From contig NZ_BILZ01000058.1 in assembly GCF_004000825.1 (NCBI RefSeq), positions 1 through 36,661 on the forward strand: 36,661 bases of DNA, given 5' to 3'. Under the pieces are notes generated by a model. The model saw nothing but the letters and a program-made list of their open reading frames with translations. It did not search any database and had not been told where the DNA came from. Positions 21,307-29,840 of this stretch are shown in pieces (the stretch's first letter is position 1; each line of letters opens with the position of its first letter). The position numbers and the translations under genes are program-made. Source of the stretch: Paenibacillus kobensis NBRC 15729 (GTDB lineage Bacteria; Bacillota; Bacilli; Paenibacillales; Paenibacillaceae).

Positions 21307-22897
21307 CCAATACTTCGCGTTAATTGGACTGCAGCAGGGCGTGGATTGGCAAGTGCTCGGCGTTGAAGACGTCCGTCTTGCGGAGAACGTGGGGCAAGCG
21401 GTCGAGGTGCTTGAGCAGCATGAAGTCGATCTGTTGATTTGCGATATCGAAATGCCAGGGAAGAACGGGCTGGAATTACTCGCTTGGGCAGAGCAGCATT
21501 CACCTAATACCGTAACGATCATGCTCACTTGCCATGCGGATTTCGAATACGCGCAGCGGGCTCTTCACCTCGGCGCCTTTCATTACTTGTTGAAGCCTGT
21601 CGACTACGAGCAATTGAACAAGGCAGCATCGGATGCGCTAGCCGAAGTCCGCAGACAGCAAGAGCAACGGAAGTTCGAGCTGCTGATGCACGGGTATCAG
21701 AGAAAATGGGATCACCAGCTGCCGCTTCTAGTCGAGCGCTTCTGGCAGGACATTCTTAGCCAGCGTTCGTCTCTGCATCCCACCTCGCTGCAAAGATCGG
21801 CGGAGATATACGGCTTGGAGCTTCGTCCCGGCGACCGTTATATTCTCATGCTCATGGGCTTGGAGCAATGGAAAGAGAACCTGAGCGCGCGGGATGAAGC
21901 CATTATGGAATACGCGCTCCGCAATTTGGCCGGGGAGTTGGTGCTTCGAGGGTTGGAAGGCGTCGTCTTTCAGGACCATGCGAGCTTGAATCTAGCGATC
22001 GTCTATGAAAGGAATGACGGCGCTCCCGTCGGCGGTGCGCTCGAACATAATTGCCGGCAGTTTCTTAGCGAGTGCGAACGGCTTCTTCACTGCTCCATGT
22101 CCATCTATATTAGCCCGCCGGTACTGCTGCCCGAAATTGTCGGGGCCTACGCTTACGTAACGGAGAGGGAGCAGCGCAACATCCGCCGGTCCCGGCAAGT
22201 GTTCACGCCCGGGAAGGTGCCTATGCATCACTCCACGCAGCCGATGCCGGCCGCGGCGCCTTTATACGTATTCACGGAATGGGCAACCGTACTGGAACTC
22301 GGCGAATTCGAGGAACTGGACCGGCGCGTCAGGCAATGGTTCGGCGAGGGGAAAACGGACGGCTGGACGGAGGAGTCTCATCGCCAGCTGATTCATGGCG
22401 TTCTGTTTGTTATCAATGCCGTGCTGGCTAAGAAGGGGCTATCCCTGCATGGATCGGCGGAGTTAAAGCAATTGACGGACAAAGAAAATTACCCGAAACA
22501 TTCGATTGCCTTGAAGGACTGGACGAGGGAATGCTTCAGGGCGGCCGTTCGGCTTCTGCAGTCGAGCAACAGCGTGTCCTCCACCGTCGTGGCCAAGATC
22601 AGACAATATGTGCGTTCGCGCATCGGCGAGGAAATTACCCGGGATGAGCTGGCATCGCATGTCTACTTGAATCCCGCATACTTATCGCGGATGTTCAAGA
22701 AGGAGACGGGGCTGTCTTTATCGGATGCCATCATTCAGGAACGGATCCAGGAAGCGCGGCGGATGCTGGAGGAGACGGAATACAAGATCAGCGATATTGC
22801 GGAGAAAGTGGGCTATGCAAGCCTGGGGAGTTTCTCCAACCTGTTCAAGAGAGTCGTCGGCGTCACGCCTCAACAATATCGGGCTAAGAAAAGATGA
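21281..22897 (+). CDS. Response regulator, YesN family (REC + AraC HTH)
   Basis: A 538-residue regulator. The receiver domain at 1-120 has the acidic pair DD8-9, phospho-acceptor Asp55 in CDIEMPG and Lys104 in LLKPVDY. A long middle region of about 300 residues follows, then an AraC-type double helix-turn-helix at about 435-538 (ITRDELASHVYLNPAYLSRMFKKE and ISDIAEKVGYASLGSFSNLFKR). It overlaps the kinase by 26 bases, with GGGAGG upstream of its ATG. It most likely activates the ABC operon upstream when phosphorylated. Repeat copy E starts 32 bases after its stop. Confidence 0.93.
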   Translation: MYRVLIVDDQYFALIGLQQGVDWQVLGVEDVRLAENVGQAVEVLEQHEVDLLICDIEMPGKNGLELLAWAEQHSPNTVTIMLTCHADFEYAQRALHLGAFHYLLKPVDYEQLNKAASDALAEVRRQQEQRKFELLMHGYQRKWDHQLPLLVERFWQDILSQRSSLHPTSLQRSAEIYGLELRPGDRYILMLMGLEQWKENLSARDEAIMEYALRNLAGELVLRGLEGVVFQDHASLNLAIVYERNDGAPVGGALEHNCRQFLSECERLLHCSMSIYISPPVLLPEIVGAYAYVTEREQRNIRRSRQVFTPGKVPMHHSTQPMPAAAPLYVFTEWATVLELGEFEELDRRVRQWFGEGKTDGWTEESHRQLIHGVLFVINAVLAKKGLSLHGSAELKQLTDKENYPKHSIALKDWTRECFRAAVRLLQSSNSVSSTVVAKIRQYVRSRIGEEITRDELASHVYLNPAYLSRMFKKETGLSLSDAIIQERIQEARRMLEETEYKISDIAEKVGYASLGSFSNLFKRVVGVTPQQYRAKKR

Positions 22898-22929
22898 GCA
22901 GTTAGGCAACATTCTGATCTTCGCACTTC

Positions 22930-23007
22930 GGCGAAAAGTGGTTTTACACAGCCATGCTTCGCCTCCACCATGTAAATCCGCTGCCGCATGAGGGTAGTGG
23001 ATTTTTG
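22930..23007 (+). repeat. ssrA-3'-end-like repeat, copy E (with terminator)
   Basis: GGCGAA (22930-22935) pairs with TTCGCC (22958-22963) and GTGG with CCAT, followed by TCCACCATGTAAATCC as in ssrA. The terminator is AAATCCGCTGCC / GGGTAGTGGATTT (22974-23004) with loop region GCATGA. It is the last copy and is followed by the intact HNH gene. Confidence 0.88.
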
Positions 23008-23105
23008 TTTGTTCTTCCGTTTTGAGTAACCGCATCGTATTGAAGGAATCCTAGCCACAAGGAATCGTTTTAGTAGGAACGAGCAGCCTTGGGAGGCAAT
23101 GAACG

Positions 23106-23537
23106 ATGATGATTAACGTGCTCAATGTGGATGGCCAAAGTCTAACCCCATGTGTGCTTGACCGGGCTTGGAGGGAAGTGAATAGAGCCCGTGCCGTCTG
23201 GATAGACGAGCAGACCATCCAATTGCTATACAACCCCTTTTTATTTCGTGGCTATCGGAAAGCCGCACTGAAACGCGATCGTTACACATGTCTGTGGTGC
23301 GGGTGTCCCGGTATGACCGTCGATCATATTATTCCCTCAAGCAAAGGTGGCTCGGATCTTCCTCACAACTTACTAGCTGCCTGCATGGAGTGCAACACGA
23401 AGCGGGGAAGCCGTTCGGCGTTTTCTTATTTCAAAGAGAAGGTATTCTCCTCGCCGTATAGGATGAAGTTGTTTTATCTTATCCTGAAGGCTAACTATCA
23501 CCGACGCAGGACTGCCAAGCAAATATTGCGGGAATAA
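23106..23537 (+). CDS. HNH endonuclease
   Basis: A 143-residue HNH nuclease. The N-terminal part VLNVDGQSLTPC...RAREAW-like region recalls the short beta domain that often precedes HNH domains. The nuclease core runs from about residue 50: RDRYTCLWCG (first Cys pair), MTVDHIIPSSKGGSDLPHNLLAAC (catalytic DH and Asn) and MECNTKRG (second Cys pair). Such proteins cut DNA but their role as single genes is unclear. GGGAGG is nine bases before the ATG. It lies 99 bases after repeat copy E, and a remnant of its 5' end follows copy A, so it was probably the original neighbour of ssrA. Confidence 0.9.
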   Translation: MMINVLNVDGQSLTPCVLDRAWREVNRARAVWIDEQTIQLLYNPFLFRGYRKAALKRDRYTCLWCGCPGMTVDHIIPSSKGGSDLPHNLLAACMECNTKRGSRSAFSYFKEKVFSSPYRMKLFYLILKANYHRRRTAKQILRE

Positions 23538-23784
23538 ACGGAGCGCACTCCGTAGGCGCCGGAAGGGCGTCTTTGCAAGCGCACATCTGGCTATGCGAGG
23601 ATTGTACTATTTTATATTGATTCATATTGTAAATGCATAACTAGTAATCACGATCAATAATAGCTATATATTCGTCATTTACTGAATTCGGATGAATTGT
23701 AATCTCCCACTAGTTGTAGAATTAACATGGCAGATGGGGTAGAATGTTATATTAAGGAATAATAATTTTGGGGAGATGAACTAT

Positions 23785-25323
23785 ATGTTTTCCAATCCTA
23801 GAAGGGGAAAGAGGCTTAGAAAGCTTGCAGCGGGCATTCTCTTGATCACCCTATTAGTTCCAACTTTTCACCAAACGGCCTCGGCGAATACGAATACTCA
23901 TATTGCTATAAACGGGAAAGAGCTTATATCCGATCTGGCTCCGATTAGCAAGAACGGAAGCATCTTTGTTCCAATGCGTTTAATTTTTGAGTCCCTTCAC
24001 GCCAAGGTTACTTACTTGCCTAGCGAGAAGAAGGTCTTAGGGGAAAAGGGCAGTGTAACCATCGAGCTTCAGATTGGCATGACAACGGCTCACAAGAATA
24101 ATCAATCTATTCCTCTATCAACGGCGCCTTTTATCGAAAAGAATAGTGTCTATGTGCCGATTCGTTTCATTGGCGAGGCGTTAGGGGCTTCAGTTAATTG
24201 GAATAAGGATACCCGCACCGTGGAGATCACAAATCCGAGTGTTGATGTCACAACCGAACTTCCCATTCTGAATGACAGTGGAAAGCCTATAATGCTTGAA
24301 CATCAAGGAAATATGAAACTGAAATGGTCCTTCCAGGATGAGAGCCCTTATGTGCGATATACAGGGTTTGTTGTTCCGAAGGATCAACTCCTCTTTACCA
24401 ATTCTAATTATGCGAAAGTTATGGACCATGCCGGAAACGTAATTAAGGAAATGCCGCTCGAAAAAAACGGTCCACTAGCTAGTTCGGCGATCGATGCTGT
24501 TGCAGTTGATAAGGGGTATAAGGTTACAAGTAAAGATACGACAACAGTCTGGAAGAGCATACCGCTTTATACCAAATTGAATGTCGTATCTTTTGTGAAG
24601 GTGGACGGAATACCTTCAATGGATTTTCTGCACCCCGTGGCTAGCATAGATAAACTAGGAAATTTAATAATTATTACAACCGAAGGTCTTGCCGCATACG
24701 ACCCGCAAGGGAATAGACTTTGGGTACATTCGGAATGGACCAAAGGCAGTGAAAAGGAATCGGCCTTTAATGAGCTTCTGGAAATTCATGCAGACGGAGC
24801 TAATAATCTTTATCTGTCGTATGCGAATCACCTGGTTGTTCTTGACCCGAAAGGGGAATTAATCGGGTTGCTGCCAGGTCGCTTCGCCAATATTATGTTG
24901 CTGGACGATGGAACGATAATCGGTCAAGGAGAGGTATATCGGATTGTCGAAGGCGAAATGCAGCAAATTTCCGAATCGCAGACGCAATCCGGACAAATGT
25001 TTCGGGTAACGAATGGCGATAAAACCTTACAGAAAGTAAATCCTGATACTGGAGAGGCACTGTGGACTTATCAGTTGCCTAAGTTAGAAGAGAGCCGTGG
25101 ATATAACTTCTTCGGAAGCACTTTAGTTCATGATTTATACGGTAATGTCTATATTTCTACTCAGGGCGGTACTGTACATGCCTTGGATGCCGAGGGGAAT
25201 TTAAGGTTTAAGTTGGTCATCAATCAACGGACCATTTCCTCTTCTCAGGTTATTCCGCTTTCGGCTACTGAGGTCGTTGTAGTGAATGAGAACGCAGTCG
25301 CCTATTTTGAAATTAGTGAATAA
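23785..25323 (+). CDS. Secreted copper-amine-oxidase-N domain protein with beta-propeller
   Basis: 512 residues with a signal peptide (RRGKRLRKLAAGILLITLL, cleavage near ASA-NT). Residues about 30-150 carry the copper amine oxidase N-terminal (stalk) repeats: ISKNGSIFVPMRLIFESL and IEKNSVYVPIRFIGEALGA. These occur in many secreted Paenibacillus proteins and are thought to bind the wall or other proteins. The remainder has PQQ-type propeller strands (LAAYDPQGNRLWVHSE, ALWTYQL, VHALDAEGNLRFK). No catalytic residues are evident. I start at ATG 23785, nine bases after GGGGAG. In the gap before it (23538-23784) I see nothing but AT-rich promoter-like DNA. Confidence 0.88.
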   Translation: MFSNPRRGKRLRKLAAGILLITLLVPTFHQTASANTNTHIAINGKELISDLAPISKNGSIFVPMRLIFESLHAKVTYLPSEKKVLGEKGSVTIELQIGMTTAHKNNQSIPLSTAPFIEKNSVYVPIRFIGEALGASVNWNKDTRTVEITNPSVDVTTELPILNDSGKPIMLEHQGNMKLKWSFQDESPYVRYTGFVVPKDQLLFTNSNYAKVMDHAGNVIKEMPLEKNGPLASSAIDAVAVDKGYKVTSKDTTTVWKSIPLYTKLNVVSFVKVDGIPSMDFLHPVASIDKLGNLIIITTEGLAAYDPQGNRLWVHSEWTKGSEKESAFNELLEIHADGANNLYLSYANHLVVLDPKGELIGLLPGRFANIMLLDDGTIIGQGEVYRIVEGEMQQISESQTQSGQMFRVTNGDKTLQKVNPDTGEALWTYQLPKLEESRGYNFFGSTLVHDLYGNVYISTQGGTVHALDAEGNLRFKLVINQRTISSSQVIPLSATEVVVVNENAVAYFEISE

Positions 25324-25332
25324 GTTAACACG

Positions 25333-25360
25333 AATCCACAACCGCATGCGGTTGTGGATT
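25333..25360 (+). terminator. Terminator of the propeller protein gene
   Basis: AATCCACAACC and GGTTGTGGATT pair around GCATGC, followed by TTTTGC. Confidence 0.85.
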
Positions 25361-25383
25361 TTGCTTGATAGAGGATATAGAAA

Positions 25384-25429
25384 GGGCATTACCGTGAGCG
25401 CGTTCCAAGGGAGTCTGCTAATAATGCCC
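25384..25429 (-). terminator. Terminator of the small secreted protein gene
   Basis: GGGCATTA (25384-25391) pairs with TAATGCCC (25422-25429). On the minus strand it is followed by TTTCTAT. Confidence 0.65.
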
Positions 25430-25437
25430 GCTGAATC

Positions 25438-25731
25438 TTATTGGGTTACGAGTACGTTGTATTGAGTATTAACTCCATTCTTGTATACATTGACGAGTGC
25501 TGTACCGGGCTGTAAAGCATGAACATACCTATTAAAATCGATAGCGATAAAAAACGAGCCAGAAAGAATGGTTACCAGTCCGCCAGTGTCATACACTTGA
25601 CCGGGCTTTAAGGTTATCGTTTGTTGAGCGGCCTCAGCGGTAGGGGTAGAAATGGAGTTAGTGATCGTCGTGCTTCCAACCAGTAAAGCTGCTGCGGCTA
25701 ATGTGCTGATAGCCAAAGTTTTGATATTCAT
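25438..25731 (-). CDS. Small secreted protein, 97 residues
   Basis: A signal peptide (NIKTLAISTLAAAALLVGS, cleavage near AEA-AQ at about residue 35) is followed by about 62 mature residues rich in Thr, Val and Gly (TITLKPGQVYDTGGLVTILS). The remainder is probably a small beta-sandwich, recalling one bacterial Ig-like repeat (PGTALVNVYKNGVNTQYNV). No cysteines or catalytic motif are present. ATG 25731 has AAGGAG ten bases upstream; a TTG one codon earlier is less likely. The role is unknown; a wall or matrix protein is plausible. Confidence 0.8.
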   Translation of the reverse strand: MNIKTLAISTLAAAALLVGSTTITNSISTPTAEAAQQTITLKPGQVYDTGGLVTILSGSFFIAIDFNRYVHALQPGTALVNVYKNGVNTQYNVLVTQ

Positions 25732-26005
25732 CAATCATCATCTCCTTTTGTTTGATTTCTAAAATATACCAACAATAGGATGTGATTGCATGATCGAAAA
25801 GAATCAAATTGGATGTGGGATTATCGTCTATATTAGCGGGTGTTTGTCTAAATACAATTACATCTTTTGAATTGTAATTAAGGGTAATTATGGGCACATT
25901 TTAACATGCGTTAATTATGGAACTATGGAGACAGTTCGCATGCGAGTGGTGGTGTTGAATGATGTTCTTATCTTAGCAATATCAATCTAACACGGGTATT
26001 ATATG

Positions 26006-26014
26006 TGTTATACT
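26006..26014 (+). promoter_or_regulatory. Extended -10 promoter of the diguanylate cyclase gene
   Basis: TGT-TATACT gives a start near 26021. This rules out the ATG at 26020 as the translation start. The rest of 25732-26079 is AT-rich spacer without a gene. Confidence 0.6.
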
Positions 26015-26079
26015 CATAAATGAGTTCGAGAATAGTGAGAAATAATTTTAAATTCCTCATAAATTGGTGGAAAACAATA

Positions 26080-27240
26080 ATGAGTTTGCATTTAGATACG
26101 AAAACCGTCTTTGTACTGATTGGACTCGGACACTTATTTACTTCGATTCTAATAGGTGCGTATTGGTATGGCCAACCGAGAAATAAATTACTTCACATCT
26201 TCTTGATCGGCAAATGTACGGAGTCCGTCGCATGGCTGGGCTCAGCGCTTCGGCCCGATCATCCCAGCCTGTTCTATCTCTTATCAATTAATTCGATGCT
26301 TTTTATAGCTGCTACTTGCGAGATAATGGCCCTGCGCAGTCTTCAAGAGGAGCTGAGCCGCAGAACCAAGCGGATGTACTATTCTCTCGCAGCACTAAGT
26401 ATTGCCGGGTTTCTGCTGCTTGAGCTCTTCTATAACCAAGAAAGCGCGCGAGTGGCATACTCTTCTGTCGTGACGACGGTCATTCTGTTTCCGGTTTATC
26501 GGATGATAAGTAGAGGTTCTACGCTGCTCATGCGAGTTACAGGCAGTCTGTATGTGCTTGTATTTGCAATGGCTTGTCTTAAAGGTGTCTTTTCTCTGTT
26601 AGCCGACAATCAATTAGAGACGTTTACTCCGGGAGTTTACGAGACTTTGATGGTTTTGTCACTGTTTCTATTGATGATAGTGGAGAATTCGGGATTCGTC
26701 CTGTTATTAAAAGAGAAATCAGACCAAGAGTTGATTCGTTTGGCCAGCTATGATGACTTGACGAATACGTTGAATCGCAGGGCATTTGCATCGCAAGCGG
26801 ACCGCCGCCTTTCGGAACATGCAAGGAAGGGAATGCCGATTTCCTTTCTTCTGTTCGATATCGATAATTTCAAAGATATCAACGATACGTTCGGGCATAT
26901 CGTCGGAGATCAGGTTCTGCAGGACATGACCTCGCAAATCAAAAGTCAGTTAGACATGGAAGCTTTGTTCGTCCGTTATGGCGGGGATGAATTTGGTCTC
27001 ATGTTGCTTGGCAAGAATGAGAACGAGTCTGATCGGCTGATCGGGAAGATACAAGAGTCACTGGGGGATGCCGCTGCCCGAGGCTTGCCTGCGCCTTATG
27101 AAATCAGCATAGGGGTTCTTACTGTAGTCCCGGATCAGCAGACGCGGCTTAATGTGCTTTATTCCGCTTGCGATAAGGCTCTGTATGCGGCCAAGAACAG
27201 AGGCCGCAATCATGTGTACCGAGGGCAACTTGATGCTTGA
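26080..27240 (+). CDS. Membrane diguanylate cyclase (GGDEF)
   Basis: 386 residues. The first 210 or so form about seven hydrophobic segments (from MSLHLDTKTVFVLIGLGH to LLMIVENSGFVLLL), and a GGDEF domain follows with FDIDNFKDINDTFGH (metal and substrate site) and intact GGDEF at 301-305. It should make cyclic-di-GMP from two GTP. The RxxD inhibitory site normally a few residues before GGDEF is not present (the region reads DMEALFVRY), so product inhibition may be absent. I start at ATG 26080, nine bases after GGTGG and downstream of the predicted transcription start. The signal sensed by the membrane part is unknown. Confidence 0.92.
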   Translation: MSLHLDTKTVFVLIGLGHLFTSILIGAYWYGQPRNKLLHIFLIGKCTESVAWLGSALRPDHPSLFYLLSINSMLFIAATCEIMALRSLQEELSRRTKRMYYSLAALSIAGFLLLELFYNQESARVAYSSVVTTVILFPVYRMISRGSTLLMRVTGSLYVLVFAMACLKGVFSLLADNQLETFTPGVYETLMVLSLFLLMIVENSGFVLLLKEKSDQELIRLASYDDLTNTLNRRAFASQADRRLSEHARKGMPISFLLFDIDNFKDINDTFGHIVGDQVLQDMTSQIKSQLDMEALFVRYGGDEFGLMLLGKNENESDRLIGKIQESLGDAAARGLPAPYEISIGVLTVVPDQQTRLNVLYSACDKALYAAKNRGRNHVYRGQLDA

Positions 27241-27302
27241 GTGCGATGCCACAGCGCTATTCGAGCGCCAATCTGTAGTAGGATAATTCCAGTTATCATC
27301 GA

Positions 27303-27337
27303 AAAAAGCTCCGTTCCTGGTGGAACGGAGCTTTTTA
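27303..27337. terminator. Bidirectional terminator
   Basis: AAAAAGCTCCGTTCC and GGAACGGAGCTTTTT form a 15-bp stem with loop TGGT. It serves the cyclase gene (plus) and the collagen-like gene (minus). Confidence 0.95.
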
Positions 27338-27347
27338 TCGTGCTCGT

Positions 27348-27746
27348 TTAGACACATGTAAATTGTTGAATGGACTGTAAGCTCAGCCCCGTATACATCC
27401 AGAACCGTCCGTTCCACCGGAACCCCGATACCGATGTTCGCCCTACGAATACCGGGAAAAACCAGAATTGACTTCCGTTCCTGAGCCAAATGTACGTATT
27501 CCGGAACAAACAACCAGCGATCGCTCCTGGATCAACAGCGAAGGGTGTAACCGCAGGCTGTGGAGGGATGAATGCTGGCGGCGGTGAGCTAGGTGCCATG
27601 ACTCCCGGCGGAGGCCCTGGCTGTGCTGGCGGTCCCGGTGGCCCTGGAAATCCTGGCGGTCCCGGCGGTCCTGGAAATCCCGGAGGTCCCGATTGACCTG
27701 GGAACCCTGGGATTCCTGGGGGCCGTGGAGGCGGGAAAAATGACAT
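27348..27746 (-). CDS. Collagen-like protein with aromatic C-terminal domain
   Basis: A 132-residue protein. Residues about 5-50 are Gly-Pro-rich triplets (GFPGPPGPPGFPGPPGPP), and a Pro-rich linker leads to a C-terminal domain of some 55 residues rich in Phe and Trp (CLFRNTYIWLRNGSQFWFF). Proteins with this layout are common in Paenibacillus and may be spore-surface components, but the function is not established. No signal peptide is visible, which fits a spore coat or exosporium protein deposited from the mother cell. AAGGAG lies 10-11 bases before the ATG. Codon-level repeats in the collagen part could allow length variation. Confidence 0.8.
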   Translation of the reverse strand: MSFFPPPRPPGIPGFPGQSGPPGFPGPPGPPGFPGPPGPPAQPGPPPGVMAPSSPPPAFIPPQPAVTPFAVDPGAIAGCLFRNTYIWLRNGSQFWFFPVFVGRTSVSGFRWNGRFWMYTGLSLQSIQQFTCV

Positions 27747-27870
27747 GATCTAGTCACTCCTTAATTGATGGGCTAAAGCATTGTATGCAGGAGCGGAGAT
27801 AAGGGAGTGGGTGTATGCCCTAACGGATTAGATCGTCAGCGGTAAATCGATCAAGGGTCTCTGCTGATTT

Positions 27871-27884
27871 TGGAAGCCCTTTCA
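27871..27884. promoter_or_regulatory. Candidate CcpA site (cre) upstream of GH5
   Basis: TGGAAGCCCTTTCA differs from the cre consensus TGWAANCGNTNWCA at two positions. It lies about 73 bases before the -10 element. Confidence 0.35.
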
Positions 27885-27940
27885 ATAATTGTTATATGAT
27901 TTTTGTTACAATTTCTGGGGTAAAAATTTGGCCATAGCAT

Positions 27941-27949
27941 TGCTATAAT
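27941..27949 (+). promoter_or_regulatory. Extended -10 promoter of the GH5 gene
   Basis: TGC-TATAAT with no strong -35. The predicted start near 27956 leaves a leader of about 100 bases containing a second purine-rich site (GGAGGG at 27969) without a start codon. I see nothing else in the 27747-28055 gap. Confidence 0.55.
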
Positions 27950-28055
27950 CATCGTGCACCGTTGAAAGGAGGGAACTAATAGAGTCGTTGTCGGACGGTT
28001 TCAGCTCGTTCCATTCGTGTCACAAGGAGAAAACAAAAAAACGGAGGTTTTATGC

Positions 28056-29708
28056 ATGTTGTCGAGAGTTAAGAAGTTCAGTGTCTATTGTTTAGCTTTA
28101 GCATTGATCGTTACAGCTGTTATTTCCGGTTGGATTACAGCAGTATCGGCAGCAACTGCAACAACAGCTGATTTCACACAATTGAATGCTTCACAGGTTG
28201 TGTCTGAGATGGGGGCGGGCTGGAATCTAGGCAACCAGCTTGAAGCGAATTCCAACGGTACACCCAGTGAAACGGCTTGGGGCAACCCTGCCGTAACACA
28301 GGCGCTTATTCAGAAAGTAAAGGCTGCAGGGTTTAAAACGATCCGTATTCCTGTGTCGTACTTGAATTATTTAGGGAGCGCACCGAATTACACGATTAAT
28401 TCAACATGGCTGAACCGGGTGAAAACAGTCGTGGACTACGCCTACAACGAGGGCTTATATGTCGTCATTAATATTCACGGAGACGGTTACAATTCAGTTG
28501 CCGGCTCTTGGCTGTTGGTCAATTCGAGCGATCAAACGACGATTAAAGCCAAATACCAAAAAGTATGGCAGCAGCTCGCCAATACGTTTGTAAATTATGA
28601 TGAGCATGTCATATTCGAATCGATGAACGAAGTGTTTGACGGCAATTATAGCACGCCTAACACTGCGTACTACTCGAATCTGAATGCCTATAATCAACTT
28701 TTCGTCGATACGGTAAGACAAACCGGAGGAAATAACAGCGCAAGATGGCTTCTTGTTCCGGGATGGAATACGAACATTGATTATACGGCGGGCAATTACG
28801 GTTTCGTTCTTCCTACAGACAATAATAGATCATCCGCCATTCCGAGCTCAGAGAAAAGAATCATGGTCTCCGTTCATTATTATTCGCCTTGGGATTTCAG
28901 CGGCGAGGAGTCCGGAACGATAACGCAATGGGGGGCGACAGCGACCAACGCTTCCAAAAAATCAACCTGGGGACAGGAAGATTATATGGATGCTCAACTC
29001 AAGTCTACCTATGACAAATTTGTCGTGCAAGGCTATCCTGTTGTTATCGGTGAATATGGTTCCATTGATAAGACGGCTTTTGATTCAGCGAATAATGCGT
29101 ATCGTGCCGCATTTGCCAAAGCAGTAAGCGCAACGGCCAAAAAGTACAGCTCCGTACCGGTTTATTGGGATAATGGCTATAACGGACAGTACGGTTTCGG
29201 ATTGTTTAACCGGTCTACTTATGCTGTAACCCAGCAGGGAATCATTGATGCCATCATGAGCGGCATGGGCTCGTCGGGTTCTACGGGCTCCACGGGAATC
29301 GCGGGTACGTACAAATTGAAGAACGTGACTACAGGATTGTTCATCGACGGCCTGGGCCGCGCAACGAATGGTTCCAATGCAGGCCAATGGAGCAGCAGCA
29401 CAAGCAATAATCAACGGTGGGTAATCGAATCTTACGGAAGCTATCATAAAATTAAAAATGTCGCAACGGGTTTATATCTTGACGGTATGGGCCTCACCGC
29501 AGCCGGCTCCATCTGCGGACAGTGGAGCAACAGCACCAGCAGCAATCAAAGATGGGTATTCGAAGCTGCCGGCAGCAATTATAGGATTAAAAATGTTGCG
29601 ACCAGTCTTTATCTGGACGGCGGCGGCAATTGGTCGAGCGGCTCTGACTTGAAGCTGTGGAGCAGCGACACTAGTACGAACCTGCAATGGCAGCTAGTTA
29701 ATCCTTAA
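28056..29708 (+). CDS. Secreted GH5 endoglucanase with ricin-type lectin domain
   Basis: 550 residues: a signal peptide (RVKKFSVYCLALALIVTAV, cleavage near SAA-TA), a GH5 catalytic domain to about residue 405, a short Gly/Ser/Thr linker and a C-terminal beta-trefoil of three repeats. Each repeat carries a K(N/I)VxTxLxxDGxG-type strand and a closing QRW or LQW. The GH5 signature NEV holds the acid/base Glu192 and GEYGS holds the nucleophile Glu333. The opening GAGWNLGNQLEA is typical of cellulases. It should cut internal beta-1,4-glucan bonds outside the cell, the lectin part binding the polysaccharide. GGAGG lies eight bases before ATG 28056. Confidence 0.93.
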   Translation: MLSRVKKFSVYCLALALIVTAVISGWITAVSAATATTADFTQLNASQVVSEMGAGWNLGNQLEANSNGTPSETAWGNPAVTQALIQKVKAAGFKTIRIPVSYLNYLGSAPNYTINSTWLNRVKTVVDYAYNEGLYVVINIHGDGYNSVAGSWLLVNSSDQTTIKAKYQKVWQQLANTFVNYDEHVIFESMNEVFDGNYSTPNTAYYSNLNAYNQLFVDTVRQTGGNNSARWLLVPGWNTNIDYTAGNYGFVLPTDNNRSSAIPSSEKRIMVSVHYYSPWDFSGEESGTITQWGATATNASKKSTWGQEDYMDAQLKSTYDKFVVQGYPVVIGEYGSIDKTAFDSANNAYRAAFAKAVSATAKKYSSVPVYWDNGYNGQYGFGLFNRSTYAVTQQGIIDAIMSGMGSSGSTGSTGIAGTYKLKNVTTGLFIDGLGRATNGSNAGQWSSSTSNNQRWVIESYGSYHKIKNVATGLYLDGMGLTAAGSICGQWSNSTSSNQRWVFEAAGSNYRIKNVATSLYLDGGGNWSSGSDLKLWSSDTSTNLQWQLVNP

Positions 29709-29720
29709 GGGACCATCACG

Positions 29721-29751
29721 AATCCACAACCGAATGAGGTTGTGGATTTTG
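29721..29751 (+). terminator. Terminator of the GH5 gene
   Basis: AATCCACAACC and GGTTGTGGATT pair around GAATGA, followed by TTTGTG. Confidence 0.85.
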
Positions 29752-29840
29752 TGTTTGAATAATGGTCTAACGCCTTATCCGTTGAATACGCATTAAGAGA
29801 TGCAGGTTTCATGACGTATCGATAAGGTGGGGAGGCTGCT

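Noticed and set aside
2988-23007. Classical integron attC sites or a resident integrase
   Set aside because: The repeats lack the GTTRRRY / RYYYAAC core pairs of attC sites, and no tyrosine or serine recombinase is encoded in the window. The cassette comparison is one of layout only.
27490-27696. Plus-strand Gly-rich frame
   Set aside because: Antisense of the collagen-like gene, whose minus-strand ribosome site and C-terminal domain decide the strand.
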